Source: Mycobacterium sp.
Lineage (GTDB): Bacteria; Actinomycetota; Actinomycetes; RYN-182
Assembly (NCBI GenBank): GCA_025965515.1
Contig: JAOPWU010000088.1
Location: forward strand, 1-32,094
Direction: 5' to 3'
Length of the DNA: 32,094 nucleotides
Below the pieces are notes generated by a model. That model did no database searches, was not told the DNA's origin, and saw nothing but the letters and a program-made list of their open reading frames with translations. Each line of letters begins with the position of its first letter. Positions within the stretch are counted from its first letter, which is position 1. The translations under genes and the position numbers were made by a program. Shown here one piece after another: positions 19,782 to 31,023 of the stretch.

Positions 19782-21284
19782 TTGACGAGCACCACCGAGC
19801 TTTCCCCGAGCACCGCCGCTACACCGACGCCCACCGCGCCCACCGGCGCGGCTGCGGTCCCCACGCTGCCCCAGGTCGCCATTAACGACATCGGCGGCAT
19901 GGAGGAGTTCCTCGCGGCCATCGACGCCACGATCAAGTACTTCAACGATGGCGACATCGTCGAGGGCACGATCGTGAAGGTCGACCGTGACGAGGTGCTG
20001 CTCGACATCGGTTACAAGACCGAGGGCGTCATCCCCTCGCGCGAGCTGTCGATCAAGCACGATGTCGACCCGAACGAGGTCGTCGCCGTCGGCGACGCCG
20101 TCGAGGCCCTGGTCCTCCAGAAGGAGGACAAGGACGGTCGCCTGATCCTGTCCAAGAAGCGCGCCCAGTACGAGCGCGCCTGGGGCACGATCGAGGACAT
20201 CAAGAACCGCGACGACGTGGTCAAGGGCACCGTCATCGAGGTGGTCAAGGGTGGCCTCATCCTCGACATCGGGCTGCGCGGCTTCCTGCCGGCGTCGCTC
20301 GTCGAGATGCGCCGCGTCCGGGACCTGCAGCCGTACGTCGGCCGGGAGCTCGAGGCGAAGATCATCGAGCTGGACAAGAACCGCAACAACGTGGTCCTGT
20401 CCCGCCGGCAGTGGCTCGAGCAGACCCAGAGCGAGGTGCGCTCCACCTTCCTGGCCACCCTGCAGAAGGGTCAGGTCCGCTCGGGTGTCGTCTCCAGCAT
20501 CGTCAACTTTGGTGCGTTCGTGGACCTCGGCGGGGTCGACGGCCTCGTCCACGTCTCCGAGCTCTCCTGGAAGCACATCGACCACCCCTCCGAGGTCGTC
20601 GAGGTGGGCCAGGAGGTCACGGTCGAGGTCCTCGACGTCGACCTGGACCGCGAGCGGGTCAGCCTGTCGCTGAAGGCGACGCAGGAGGACCCGTGGCGCC
20701 AGTTCGCCCGGACGCACGCGATCGGGCAGGTCGTGCCCGGCAAGGTCACCAAGCTCGTCCCGTTCGGCGCGTTCGTGCGCGTCGAGGAGGGCATCGAGGG
20801 CCTGGTGCACATCTCCGAGCTGGCCGAGCGCCACGTGGAGGTGCCGGAGCAGGTCGTCAACGTCGGCGACGACATCCTGGTGCGGGTCATCGACATCGAC
20901 CTGGACCGCCGTCGCATCTCGCTGTCGCTCAAGCAGGCGAACGACGCCTCCTCGCTGGCGGGTCAGGACGACACGTTCGACCCCGCGCACTACGGCATGG
21001 AGGTCACGTACGACGAGGCCGGCAACTACGTCTACCCGGAGGGCTTCGACCCCGAGACGCAGGCGTGGCTCCCGGGCTACGAGACGCAGCAGGCCGAGTG
21101 GGAGCGGCAGTACGCCGAGGCCCAGACGCGGTACGAGGCGCACCGCGAGCAGATCCGCAAGGCCGCCGAGGCCGAGGTCGAGGCCACCGGGCCGTCGACC
21201 TACTCCTCGGAAGAGGTCGAGACGGTCTCCGCGGTCGACGAGGACACGCTCCGCAAGCTGCGGGAGCAGTTCGGCGGTAGCTGA
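19782..21284 (+). CDS. rpsA: 30S ribosomal protein S1
   Basis: RNA-binding ribosomal protein that helps mRNAs dock on the 30S subunit. It has 500 aa with four S1 domains starting at ~57 (GDIVEGTIVKVDRDEVLLDI), ~144 (DDVVKGTVIEVVKGGLILDI), ~230 (GQVRSGVVSSIVNFGAFVDL) and ~315 (GQVVPGKVTKLVPFGAFVRV). A C-terminal low-complexity acidic tail follows, as usual in actinobacteria. The start is TTG 19782, with GGAG at 19770-19773. It gives MTSTTELS..., matching the actinobacterial S1 N-terminus (MTSSTE-type) as I know it. The next in-frame ATG, before EEFLAAID, would cut ~40 residues including the conserved PQVAINDIG. The Thr/Pro/Ala-rich stretch at 8-30 is longer than in Streptomyces. Confidence 0.97.
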   Translation: MTSTTELSPSTAATPTPTAPTGAAAVPTLPQVAINDIGGMEEFLAAIDATIKYFNDGDIVEGTIVKVDRDEVLLDIGYKTEGVIPSRELSIKHDVDPNEVVAVGDAVEALVLQKEDKDGRLILSKKRAQYERAWGTIEDIKNRDDVVKGTVIEVVKGGLILDIGLRGFLPASLVEMRRVRDLQPYVGRELEAKIIELDKNRNNVVLSRRQWLEQTQSEVRSTFLATLQKGQVRSGVVSSIVNFGAFVDLGGVDGLVHVSELSWKHIDHPSEVVEVGQEVTVEVLDVDLDRERVSLSLKATQEDPWRQFARTHAIGQVVPGKVTKLVPFGAFVRVEEGIEGLVHISELAERHVEVPEQVVNVGDDILVRVIDIDLDRRRISLSLKQANDASSLAGQDDTFDPAHYGMEVTYDEAGNYVYPEGFDPETQAWLPGYETQQAEWERQYAEAQTRYEAHREQIRKAAEAEVEATGPSTYSSEEVETVSAVDEDTLRKLREQFGGS

Positions 21285-21319
21285 GCCGACCGGGCCTGAC
21301 GCCCACCGGCACCACACGC

Positions 21320-21349
21320 ACGGGCCCTCCGCTTCGGCGGGGGGCCCGT
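21320..21349 (+). terminator. rpsA terminator
   Basis: A 13-bp stem joins 21320-21332 and 21337-21349 (one G-T wobble), capped by a TTCG tetraloop, 35 nt after the rpsA stop. The following bases are only weakly T-rich. The very stable UUCG loop makes this the clearest terminator in the window. Confidence 0.85.
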
Positions 21350-21386
21350 TGCCGTGTGCAGGTCGGGCGTGCGGCAGCATGGCCGC

Positions 21387-21992
21387 GTGGCGTTCATCGG
21401 GCTCACGGGCGGTATCGGGGCGGGCAAGAGCGCGGTGGCGGAGCTGCTCGCCGCGCACGGCGCGGTGGTGGTCGACGCCGACCGGGTGGCCCGGGAGGTG
21501 GTCGCCCCCGGCACGCCGGGGCTCGCCGCCGTGGCCGAGGCCTTCGGTCCCGGCGTGCTGGCACCCGACGGCTCGCTCGACCGGCCGGCGCTGGGCGCGA
21601 TCGTCTTCGCCGACCCGGCGGTCCGCCGCCGGCTGGAGGCCATCACGCACCCGCTCATCGGCGCGGAGACGCTGCGGCGCATCGAGCGGGCGGGCGACGC
21701 GCCCGTGATTGTCCACGACGTACCGCTGCTGGTGGAGGCCGGGTTGACGCACGGCTACGACGACATCGTCGTGGTCGAGGCGCCGCGAGAGGTGCGGCTG
21801 GAGCGGCTGGCGGGGCGCGGGGTCGCCCGCGCGGACGCCGAGGCGCGCATGGCGTCGCAGGCCACCGACGCGCAGCGCCGCGCCGTCGCCACCGTCGTGG
21901 TGGACAACGCGGGGGACCGGGAGGCGCTGCGGCGCCAGGTCGATGCGCTGTGGGGGCGCTGGACGGCCGGACGGGCCGCGGCCGGAGCCTGA
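21387..21992 (+). CDS. coaE: Dephospho-CoA kinase
   Basis: Cytosolic P-loop kinase that phosphorylates the ribose 3'-OH of dephospho-CoA, the last step of coenzyme A synthesis. The Walker A loop [13 protein letters not shown] occupies residues 5-17 (K14). The CoA-binding region shows [18 protein letters not shown], the lid region is at ~110-150, and ITHPLIGAE is conserved. At 201 aa it is the single-domain form, without the extra C-terminal UPF0157 domain found in mycobacterial CoaE. GTG 21387 was chosen because [15 protein letters not shown] starts directly with the first strand; GTG 21369 would add six residues. A CAGCAT 6 nt before 21387 hints at a leaderless start. The gene sits just behind the rpsA terminator. 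Confidence 0.94.
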   Translation: MAFIGLTGGIGAGKSAVAELLAAHGAVVVDADRVAREVVAPGTPGLAAVAEAFGPGVLAPDGSLDRPALGAIVFADPAVRRRLEAITHPLIGAETLRRIERAGDAPVIVHDVPLLVEAGLTHGYDDIVVVEAPREVRLERLAGRGVARADAEARMASQATDAQRRAVATVVVDNAGDREALRRQVDALWGRWTAGRAAAGA

Positions 21993-22017
21993 CGGCCGCC
22001 CCGGGGCCGGGCAGCTT

Positions 22018-22040
22018 TTGTCGGCCCGGCGTGTTGGACT
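22018..22040 (+). promoter_or_regulatory. Candidate PafBC-type promoter of uvrB (leaderless)
   Basis: TTGTCGGCC at 22018-22026, then 8 bp, then TGGACT at 22035-22040, follows the layout of the actinobacterial RecA-NDp/PafBC damage motif (TTGTCRGTG-N8-TANNNT), with 7 of 9 matches and the exact spacer. The -10 deviates at its second base. It ends 7 nt before the uvrB ATG, predicting a leaderless or nearly leaderless mRNA. Confidence 0.5.
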
Positions 22041-22047
22041 GGACATC

Positions 22048-24171
22048 ATGAGGCCTGTCACCGACATCGTGCGCTCGCGTGCGCCGTTCAAGGTCGTCAG
22101 CGACTACGAGCCGGCGGGCGACCAGCCGGCCGCCATCGCGGAGCTCGCGCGGCGCGTCCGCGCGGGGGAGAAGGACGTCGTCCTGCTCGGCGCCACCGGC
22201 ACGGGCAAGTCGGCGACCACCGCCTGGCTGGTGGAGGAGCTGCAGCGCCCCACCCTGGTGCTGGCCCCGAACAAGACGCTCGCCGCGCAGCTGGCCAACG
22301 AGCTGCGGGAGCTGTTCCCGAACAACGCCGTCGAGTACTTCGTCTCGTACTACGACTACTACCAGCCCGAGGCGTACATCCCGCAGACGGACACCTACAT
22401 CGAGAAGGACAGCTCGGTCAACGACGAGGTCGAGCGCCTGCGTCACTCGGCGACGATGAGCCTGCTCACCCGGCGCGACACCATCGTGGTCGCCTCTGTC
22501 AGCTGCATCTACGGCCTCGGCACGCCGCAGGAGTACGTCGACCGGATGGTACGGCTGCGGGTGGGCGAGACCGTCGACCGCGACGCGCTGCTACGCCGCT
22601 TCGTGGACGTCCAGTACACGCGCAACGACCTGGCGTTCACCCGCGGCACGTTTCGGGTGCGGGGGGACACGATCGAGGTCTTCCCCGTGTACGAGGAGCT
22701 GGCGGTCCGCATCGAGATGTTCGGCGACGAGATCGAGCACCTCACCTACCTGCACCCGCTGACCGGCGAGGTCATCCGCGAGGCGGAGGAGATCTTCGTC
22801 TTCCCGGCGACGCACTACGTGGCCGGCCCGGAGCGCATGGAGCGGGCAGTCGCGGGCATCGAGGCGGAGCTGACCACGCAGCTGGCGACGTTCGAGGAGC
22901 AGGGCAAGCTCCTCGAGGCGCAGCGGCTGCGGATGCGGACCACCTACGACATCGAGATGATGCGGCAGGTCGGCTTCTGCAACGGCATCGAGAACTACTC
23001 GCGGCACATCGACGGCCGCGCCCCCGGCACGGCGCCGAACACGCTGCTCGACTACTTCCCGGACGATTTCCTGATGGTCATCGACGAGTCGCACGTGACC
23101 GTGCCGCAGATCGGCGGCATGTACGAGGGCGACATGAGCCGCAAGCGGATGCTCGTCGAGCACGGCTTCCGGCTGCCGAGCGCCTGCGACAACCGGCCCC
23201 TGCGGTGGGAGGAGTTCCTCGACCGGATCGACCAGACGGTCTATCTCTCCGCCACCCCGGGCCCGTACGAGCTGTCCCGCGGTGACGGCGTGGTCGAGCA
23301 GGTCATCCGGCCCACCGGCCTGCTGGACCCCGAGGTGATCGTGAAGCCCACGAAGGGGCAGATCGACGACCTGGTCCACGAGATCCGGCTGCGCACCGAG
23401 CGCGACGAGCGGGTGCTGGTCACCACGCTGACCAAGAAGATGTCGGAGGACCTCACCGACTACCTGCTGGACCTCGGCATCCGGGTCCGGTACCTGCACT
23501 CCGAGGTGGACACCATCCGGCGCATCGAGCTGCTGAAGGAACTGCGGATGGGGGAGTACGACGTCCTGGTCGGCATCAACCTCCTGCGCGAGGGCCTCGA
23601 CCTGCCGGAGGTGTCCCTGGTCGCGATTCTCGACGCCGACAAGGAGGGCTTCCTCCGGTCGGACAAGTCGCTGATCCAGACGATCGGCCGCGCGGCGCGC
23701 AACGTGTCGGGGCAGGTCCACATGTATGCGGACAAGATCACGCCGTCCATGGCCAAGGCCATCGACGAGACGAATCGGCGCCGGCAGAAGCAGATCGCCT
23801 ACAACGCCGAGCGCGGGCTCGACCCGCAGCCGCTGCGCAAGAAGATCATCGACATCCTCGACGACCTGGTCCGCGAGGCGGCGGAGGACGGGGAGCTGAT
23901 CGGCGGCGGCGGTCGCAACCAGTCGCGCGGCAAGGCGCCCGTGCCCGGGATGGCCTCCCGCGGCCGGGGTGCCGGGGGCGCGGTGGGCAAGCACGCCGCC
24001 GAGCTGGCGGGGATGCCCCGGGCGGAGCTGGCGCAGCTCATCCAGCAGCTGGACGACCAGATGCACGAGGCGTCCCGGGAGCTGCAGTTCGAGGTCGCGG
24101 CGCGGCTGCGGGACGAGATCAACGAGCTCAAGAAGGAGCTGCGCGGTATGCAGGCGGCGGGGGTCCACTAG
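22048..24171 (+). CDS. uvrB: UvrABC excision nuclease subunit B
   Basis: Damage-verifying helicase-like subunit of nucleotide excision repair, loaded by UvrA and then joined by UvrC. The 707 aa show Walker [12 protein letters not shown] with K54. The damage-probing beta-hairpin lies in [19 protein letters not shown]. The Walker B/DExH box is VIDESH (D346-H349). [14 protein letters not shown] and [12 protein letters not shown] are helicase motifs V-VI. A C-terminal UVR domain ([20 protein letters not shown]) contacts UvrC. A Gly/Arg-rich linker of ~35 residues precedes the UVR domain. ATG 22048 starts [20 protein letters not shown], a normal UvrB beginning; the frame is open upstream across the coaE end but is not coding there. 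The Shine-Dalgarno is weak. Confidence 0.97.
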   Translation: MRPVTDIVRSRAPFKVVSDYEPAGDQPAAIAELARRVRAGEKDVVLLGATGTGKSATTAWLVEELQRPTLVLAPNKTLAAQLANELRELFPNNAVEYFVSYYDYYQPEAYIPQTDTYIEKDSSVNDEVERLRHSATMSLLTRRDTIVVASVSCIYGLGTPQEYVDRMVRLRVGETVDRDALLRRFVDVQYTRNDLAFTRGTFRVRGDTIEVFPVYEELAVRIEMFGDEIEHLTYLHPLTGEVIREAEEIFVFPATHYVAGPERMERAVAGIEAELTTQLATFEEQGKLLEAQRLRMRTTYDIEMMRQVGFCNGIENYSRHIDGRAPGTAPNTLLDYFPDDFLMVIDESHVTVPQIGGMYEGDMSRKRMLVEHGFRLPSACDNRPLRWEEFLDRIDQTVYLSATPGPYELSRGDGVVEQVIRPTGLLDPEVIVKPTKGQIDDLVHEIRLRTERDERVLVTTLTKKMSEDLTDYLLDLGIRVRYLHSEVDTIRRIELLKELRMGEYDVLVGINLLREGLDLPEVSLVAILDADKEGFLRSDKSLIQTIGRAARNVSGQVHMYADKITPSMAKAIDETNRRRQKQIAYNAERGLDPQPLRKKIIDILDDLVREAAEDGELIGGGGRNQSRGKAPVPGMASRGRGAGGAVGKHAAELAGMPRAELAQLIQQLDDQMHEASRELQFEVAARLRDEINELKKELRGMQAAGVH

Positions 24172-24174
24172 CCT

Positions 24175-24191
24175 TCGGCGGGGTTCGCCGA
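24175..24191 (+). terminator. Small hairpin after uvrB
   Basis: TCGGCG at 24175-24180 and CGCCGA at 24186-24191 form a 6-bp stem with a 5-nt loop just after the uvrB stop. There is no U-tract. It is a weak terminator candidate. Confidence 0.35.
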
Positions 24192-24334
24192 CGAAGTCGA
24201 CCTTCCCGAGGCCGCGCAGCCGTTGCCGCGCCTCGCCGACAGGTGCATTCCCGTGCCGTTGACTCGCGAAGACTAGGAACCGAGCATCTGCGGCGAGGCT
24301 AGCAGTGCAGCCGCTCGTGCGGTGAGGGGATTGG

Positions 24335-24808
24335 GTGCGCGGACCAGCGACAGTTGCCGTTGATTGGACTAACTGGTTGCAGGCGATCGGCAGCATCGTC
24401 AGCGGTTTGGCTGCGGTGCTAGCTCTGGTGCTCGCAACGCGCGCTTTCTTGAGAGAGCGGAAGCGCGCCGACTGGGCGGAAGCTCAGATGCTCGAAGAGC
24501 GCCGAAGCCTGGCGGCAGAGCGAACTGCCCGGCTCTATTTGGAGGAGTTGCGCACGGTCACTGAGCTAGTCCTGGCCCTCGAGTCGCCAAACATCTACCT
24601 GGTCCCGGCGGATCAGGGTCGCCTGTCTGGAGCGCTCGACCGGCTTCCACCGGGGCGCCTACCGCGCACACGGGTGTTCGTTGCGGGGCCGGTGGCGCCC
24701 GAGCGTGAGCCGCAGTTCCTAGCCGTTCGCCAGGAACTAGCGGCCGAGGCGCATCGTCTGGTGGCTATCGTCGGGGACCCGGTTTCCCCCTTGGCAGCGT
24801 CCTCGTAG
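24335..24808 (+). CDS. Orphan single-span membrane protein with cytoplasmic coiled region
   Basis: A 157-aa protein starting at GTG 24335, with AGGGGA 4 nt upstream. I recognise no family. Residues ~12-37 (LQAIGSIVSGLAAVLALVLA) form one likely membrane helix close to the N-terminus. It is followed by a strongly charged helix, RERKRADWAEAQMLEERRSL, that may be a coiled coil, then a less ordered C-terminal half containing VFVAGPVAPEREPQF. Base use differs from the neighbours: more A/T at third positions and codons such as CTA, TTG, GCT and GTT that are rare elsewhere in the window. The 163 bp before it are also less biased. Position between uvrB and the MBL gene plus composition suggest acquisition by transfer. 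Function is unknown. Confidence 0.6.
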   Translation: MRGPATVAVDWTNWLQAIGSIVSGLAAVLALVLATRAFLRERKRADWAEAQMLEERRSLAAERTARLYLEELRTVTELVLALESPNIYLVPADQGRLSGALDRLPPGRLPRTRVFVAGPVAPEREPQFLAVRQELAAEAHRLVAIVGDPVSPLAASS

Positions 24809-24936
24809 CTTCGGTCTCCGATGCCCGTTACTGCTCGGGCCCACGCTGAAGGACACGAGCCGACTCGGTAAGCCCCATTTGGGCGGCGGCCTTCGGCGCG
24901 GCGACGTTCGCTGCCGGATGCGGCAGGTTCGTAGGC
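24809..24936. other. Non-coding stretch before the direct repeats
   Basis: No convincing gene is seen here. The sequence around 24875-24936 resembles a degraded further copy of the repeat unit that follows (shared GGCGnGGCGA core and a similar lead-in to GGTCTC), but too weakly to call. With the two repeats this makes a 264-bp gap between the orphan gene and the MBL hydrolase gene. Confidence 0.4.
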
Positions 24937-24976
24937 GGTCTCAGGTGACGCGGATCGGGTGGCGTGGCGATCTGCG
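24937..24976. repeat. Imperfect direct repeat, copy 1 (62-bp period)
   Basis: A 40-bp block beginning GGTCTCAGGTGACGCGG and ending GGCGATCTGCG. It recurs 62 bp downstream with 37 of 40 positions identical. It lies in the non-coding gap between the orphan membrane-protein gene and the MBL hydrolase gene. Confidence 0.85.
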
Positions 24977-24998
24977 GCGGATTCTGCCGGTCCTGGCC

Positions 24999-25038
24999 GG
25001 TCTCGCGTGACGCGGATCGGGTGGGGTGGCGATCTGCG
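24999..25038. repeat. Imperfect direct repeat, copy 2 (62-bp period)
   Basis: Second 40-bp block, beginning GGTCTCGCGTGACGCGG. It differs from copy 1 at three positions (the 7th, 8th and 27th bases). The 22-bp spacers after each copy are only loosely alike. The copy ends 35 bp before the MBL gene stop, so it lies at the 3' end of that transcript. Confidence 0.85.
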
Positions 25039-25072
25039 TCAGTTCCAGCCGGCGCGAAACCCGCCCGGACTC

Positions 25073-25729
25073 CTACCAGCCCCGGGCGCGCCACTCCGCC
25101 AGATTCGGCCGCTCCGCGCCCAGCGTCGTGTCCGCCCCGTGGCCCGGGTAGATCCAGGTCTCGTCGGGCAGCCGGTCGAACACCTTGCTCTCCAGGTCGT
25201 CCATGAGCTGCGTGAACGCGGCCGCGTCGCCGAACGTGTTCCCCGGGCCGCCGGGGAACAGGCAGTCCCCGGTGAACAGGTGCGGTCGCTCCGGGTCACC
25301 CCGGTAGAGCAGCGCGATGGCGCCCGGGGTGTGCCCGACCAGCTCGATGACCTCCAGCTCGCACGTGCCCACGCGCACGACGTCGCCGTCCGCCAGCGGC
25401 CGGTCGGTCGGCACGGGGATCCCCTCCGCGTCGTTGCGCCCGGCCGCGGTGGTCGCGCCGGTGGCCTCGACCACCTCGGCGAGGGCCCCGACGTGGTCGA
25501 AGTGCCGGTGCGTGGTGACGACCGTCTCCAGCCCCCCGTCGCCGGCCAGGGCCAGCAGGGTGGGCGCGTCGGCCGCCGCGTCGATGAGCAGCTGGCTGCC
25601 CGTGTCGGTGCATCGCAGGAGGTAGGAGTCGTTGTCCATGGGGCCGACGGTGACCTTGCTGATCACCAGGTCGCCCGCCTGGCGGGTGTCCGCTGGGCCG
25701 CCGACGGTGACGGTGCCGGTGTAGCTCAC
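25073..25729 (-). CDS. MBL-fold metallohydrolase (glyoxalase II-like)
   Basis: A 218-aa metallo-beta-lactamase-fold hydrolase. The metal motif THRHFDHVGAL gives H74, H76, D78 and H79. Further ligands are in VGHTPGAIALLY and FTGDCLF, and the last histidine is in YPGHG. NTFGDAAAFTQLMDDLESKV is the helical part near the C-terminus of hydroxyacylglutathione-hydrolase-like proteins. In actinobacteria without glutathione the thiol partner could be mycothiol, but this is inference. Start GTG 25729 (minus strand) has a perfect AGGAGG 4 nt upstream, which excludes the longer open frame. It is divergent from uvrA. The same type of gene sits before uvrA in M. tuberculosis (Rv1637c, from memory). Confidence 0.88.
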   Translation of the reverse strand: MSYTGTVTVGGPADTRQAGDLVISKVTVGPMDNDSYLLRCTDTGSQLLIDAAADAPTLLALAGDGGLETVVTTHRHFDHVGALAEVVEATGATTAAGRNDAEGIPVPTDRPLADGDVVRVGTCELEVIELVGHTPGAIALLYRGDPERPHLFTGDCLFPGGPGNTFGDAAAFTQLMDDLESKVFDRLPDETWIYPGHGADTTLGAERPNLAEWRARGW

Positions 25730-25812
25730 GCTGCCTCCTCGGGGTCGCGCATGTCCGCCGCCCATCCTGCCCTGCACCGGTACTGCCCGGCACCCGCCTC
25801 GGCGGGGAGGAT

Positions 25813-25836
25813 TTGTCGGGGGCTCGTGGTTAGGTC
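25813..25836 (+). promoter_or_regulatory. Candidate PafBC-type promoter of uvrA
   Basis: TTGTCGGGG at 25813-25821 matches 8 of 9 bases of the RecA-NDp/PafBC damage motif (TTGTCRGTG). It is followed after 9 bp by TAGGTC at 25831-25836, or after the canonical 8 bp by TTAGGT. Transcription would start near 25843, giving a ~100-nt leader for uvrA. Confidence 0.5.
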
Positions 25837-25858
25837 TAGGGGGCGCCTTGGGCACGAG

Positions 25859-25873
25859 CGTTCAACCCGAACG
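25859..25873 (+). promoter_or_regulatory. Inverted repeat in uvrA leader
   Basis: CGTTC-AACCC-GAACG is a perfect 5-bp inverted repeat with a 5-nt centre, just downstream of the presumed transcription start. It has the half-site letters of a LexA box but in reversed order, so it is more likely a small stem or another operator. Confidence 0.35.
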
Positions 25874-25940
25874 ATCCGCGCGGCGCCCCGCCGTACGGCG
25901 CCGTGCGCGCCCCCTCGACCGACAGGACAGCTAGGACATC

Positions 25941-29411
<3,471 letters not shown>

Positions 29412-30001
29412 AGTCCAGGTGCCCTCGTTGGGGCCGCGGACCATGCGCCCTTCGACGCCCAACACCGTGAGCACTCGGGGCGAGATCGGCGCAGCCCCAC
29501 CCCAACTCCTGCCCGGCGCAGGATCGTAGTCGCCCGCGAGTTGGGGGAGCGCCGCCCGAAGTTCCCGTGCGTTGGCGTGGCCGTGCTCACCAAGATGCCC
29601 GAGGACCGCCGTCGACGCTTCTGTCAGCCACACGTCACCGTCGGTCGCGATGCCTGCCTTCACCACGTCGGCGATCAGCTTCCTGCGCTCGTTGGTGGCC
29701 ACCCGATCACTCGCCGCCGACTGCACGGCTGGCAGGTCCAAGGTGTCGAAGACCCACAGCGTCCGCCTCATCGCGAGGTGCTTGACCACGGTCCGGTCGT
29801 CATAGAGCGCGGCGTCGAGGTCGGCCACGCGAAACCCGCGACTGCGCGCCCACAGCGACAGATAGGGCGTGGCCGGGTCGGTGGCGTGCAGCCCGACGAA
29901 GGCATGGGCGACGCCCGCGACGTGTGCGTCGGTCGGCTCGGCCAGGAAGTGGCGTCGGGCCAGCCGTGTCCGCCGCTCCTCGACGGTGAAGGAGCGCACC
30001 G

Positions 30002-30319
30002 TCAGGTCTTGTCTGGCTCGTCCCGCATCGACGCCTTGATCTGTTCGAGGCGATCGTGGGCGGCGCGCTGCCGGGCCTCGTACTGCTCCTCGACCTGACG
30101 CCCCTCGACGGTCTCCGACGCCAGTTCTGATGACCCGATGGCTGTGCCATATCTGTTCTCGATCTTCTCCCTGACCGACTCGAAGGTCGGCACGCCGCCG
30201 GGGGTGTAGCCCGTATCGGGGGGTGCCACCGGCAGCGGGTCCGGCACGATCTCGGCGTCGATGATCTCGTCGGGACGTCCCACGTCGGACCCCGGATCTG
30301 GCGCAGTTGAGTCGACCAC
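30002..30319 (-). CDS. Small charged hypothetical protein, mycobacterial type
   Basis: A 105-aa soluble protein starting at GTG 30319. The first ~45 residues are acidic and Pro-rich (EIIDAEIVPDPLPVAPP). The rest contains GVPTFESVREKIENRYGTA and a long charged helix, RQVEEQYEARQRAAHDRLEQ, likely a coiled coil. The pattern resembles a short conserved hypothetical protein I associate with mycobacteria; I cannot give a locus or function. Its stop is 2 nt before the winged-helix gene start, so the two are probably cotranscribed. It is divergent from the lipoprotein gene. It has no signal peptide or membrane segment. Confidence 0.75.
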   Translation of the reverse strand: MVDSTAPDPGSDVGRPDEIIDAEIVPDPLPVAPPDTGYTPGGVPTFESVREKIENRYGTAIGSSELASETVEGRQVEEQYEARQRAAHDRLEQIKASMRDEPDKT

Positions 30320-30427
30320 GCTGCCACCGTACCCCCGGCGATTGTTGGGATCGGTAGCGATTCAGCTCGCCTGTACTTGCCTCACGACGACGCCATCGGG
30401 GCGGAGCGAACGAAGGGAACTGACGAA

Positions 30428-30925
30428 ATGAAGAAGATCGTGACGGCGGGCATCGGGATCGCGGCGGCCGCACTGGTTCTGGTCGGCTGCTCGGACGACA
30501 AGGGTTCGACGCCAGGTTCCAGCACACCCGCCGCGAGCGGCAGTAGCTCCACCCAGGTCAGCACCACAGGCAAGACCGAGGTCAAGGTCGAGGGCCAGGA
30601 TCTGGCGGGCCTGGACCTGAGCTCCGTGACGTGCGTCAAGGCGGGCGGCAAGATCAACGTCGCGAGCGGCGCGGTCGGCGGCCAGCAGGGTGTCGCAGTC
30701 GTGATGGCGGACGCAACGCCGCCTGCGGTCGAGTCGCTGGGCCTGGTCGTCGACGGTAACGCGCTCGCCGTCGCCCAAATGGGCGGCATGAAGAGCGGCT
30801 CCGCAGACGTGGCGGTCGACGGCAGCACCTACACCATCACCGGCGAGGCGCAGGGCGCCGACATGAAGAACCCGATGGCGGGAATGATCACGAAGAAGTT
30901 CGAGATCAAGGTGACCTGCAGCTGA
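30428..30925 (+). CDS. LpqH (19-kDa antigen) family lipoprotein
   Basis: A 165-aa surface lipoprotein. Signal peptide MKKIVTAGIGIAAAALVLVGC ends in lipobox LVGC with the lipidated C21. A Ser/Thr/Gly/Pro-rich linker follows (~22-50), typical of glycosylated mycobacterial lipoproteins. The globular part contains DLSSVTCVKAGGKINVASG, the ATPPAVESLGLVVDG block, YTITGEAQGADMKNPM and the ending KKFEIKVTCS. All align by eye with M. tuberculosis LpqH (VVCTTAAGNVNIAIG, NPPEVKSVGL, ITGTATGVDMANPM, FEIEVTCS, from memory). The two conserved cysteines probably form a disulfide. ATG 30428 has AAGGGA 9 nt upstream. The family is typical of Mycobacteriales, so its presence next to this non-mycobacterial uvrA is striking. 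Confidence 0.9.
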   Translation: MKKIVTAGIGIAAAALVLVGCSDDKGSTPGSSTPAASGSSSTQVSTTGKTEVKVEGQDLAGLDLSSVTCVKAGGKINVASGAVGGQQGVAVVMADATPPAVESLGLVVDGNALAVAQMGGMKSGSADVAVDGSTYTITGEAQGADMKNPMAGMITKKFEIKVTCS

Positions 30926-30940
30926 TAGGTCACTCCGCGG

Positions 30941-30969
30941 GCGGCGGACGTGCACGGCACGTCCGCCGC
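30941..30969 (+). terminator. Terminator of the lipoprotein gene
   Basis: A perfect 13-bp inverted repeat joins 30941-30953 and 30957-30969 with a 3-nt loop (or 12 bp with a 5-nt loop). TTT follows. It starts 15 nt after the lipoprotein stop and is a good intrinsic terminator. Confidence 0.8.
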
Positions 30970-31011
30970 TTTCGCACACTTCGGCTTGGTCGCTTCTGCT
31001 CCGTGCGGACT

Positions 31012-31017
31012 TATGAT
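31012..31017 (+). promoter_or_regulatory. -10 box of a leaderless promoter
   Basis: TATGAT is nearly the consensus -10. It ends 6 nt before the GTG at 31024, so transcription would begin at the start codon. There is no Shine-Dalgarno. TTGGTC lies 20 bp upstream, too far to be a standard -35. Leaderless GTG/ATG messages are common in mycobacteria. Confidence 0.6.
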
Positions 31018-31023
31018 GCAGCC

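Noticed and set aside
24828-25094. Minus-strand open frame of 88 codons between the orphan gene and the MBL gene
   Set aside because: It overlaps the MBL gene end, spans the direct repeats, is Pro/Arg-rich with no Shine-Dalgarno, and is best explained by GC-driven frame openness.
25859-25873. Possible LexA/SOS box before uvrA
   Set aside because: Half-sites are GTTC...GAAC, the reverse of the Gram-positive GAAC-N4-GTTC order, and the centre is 5 nt.
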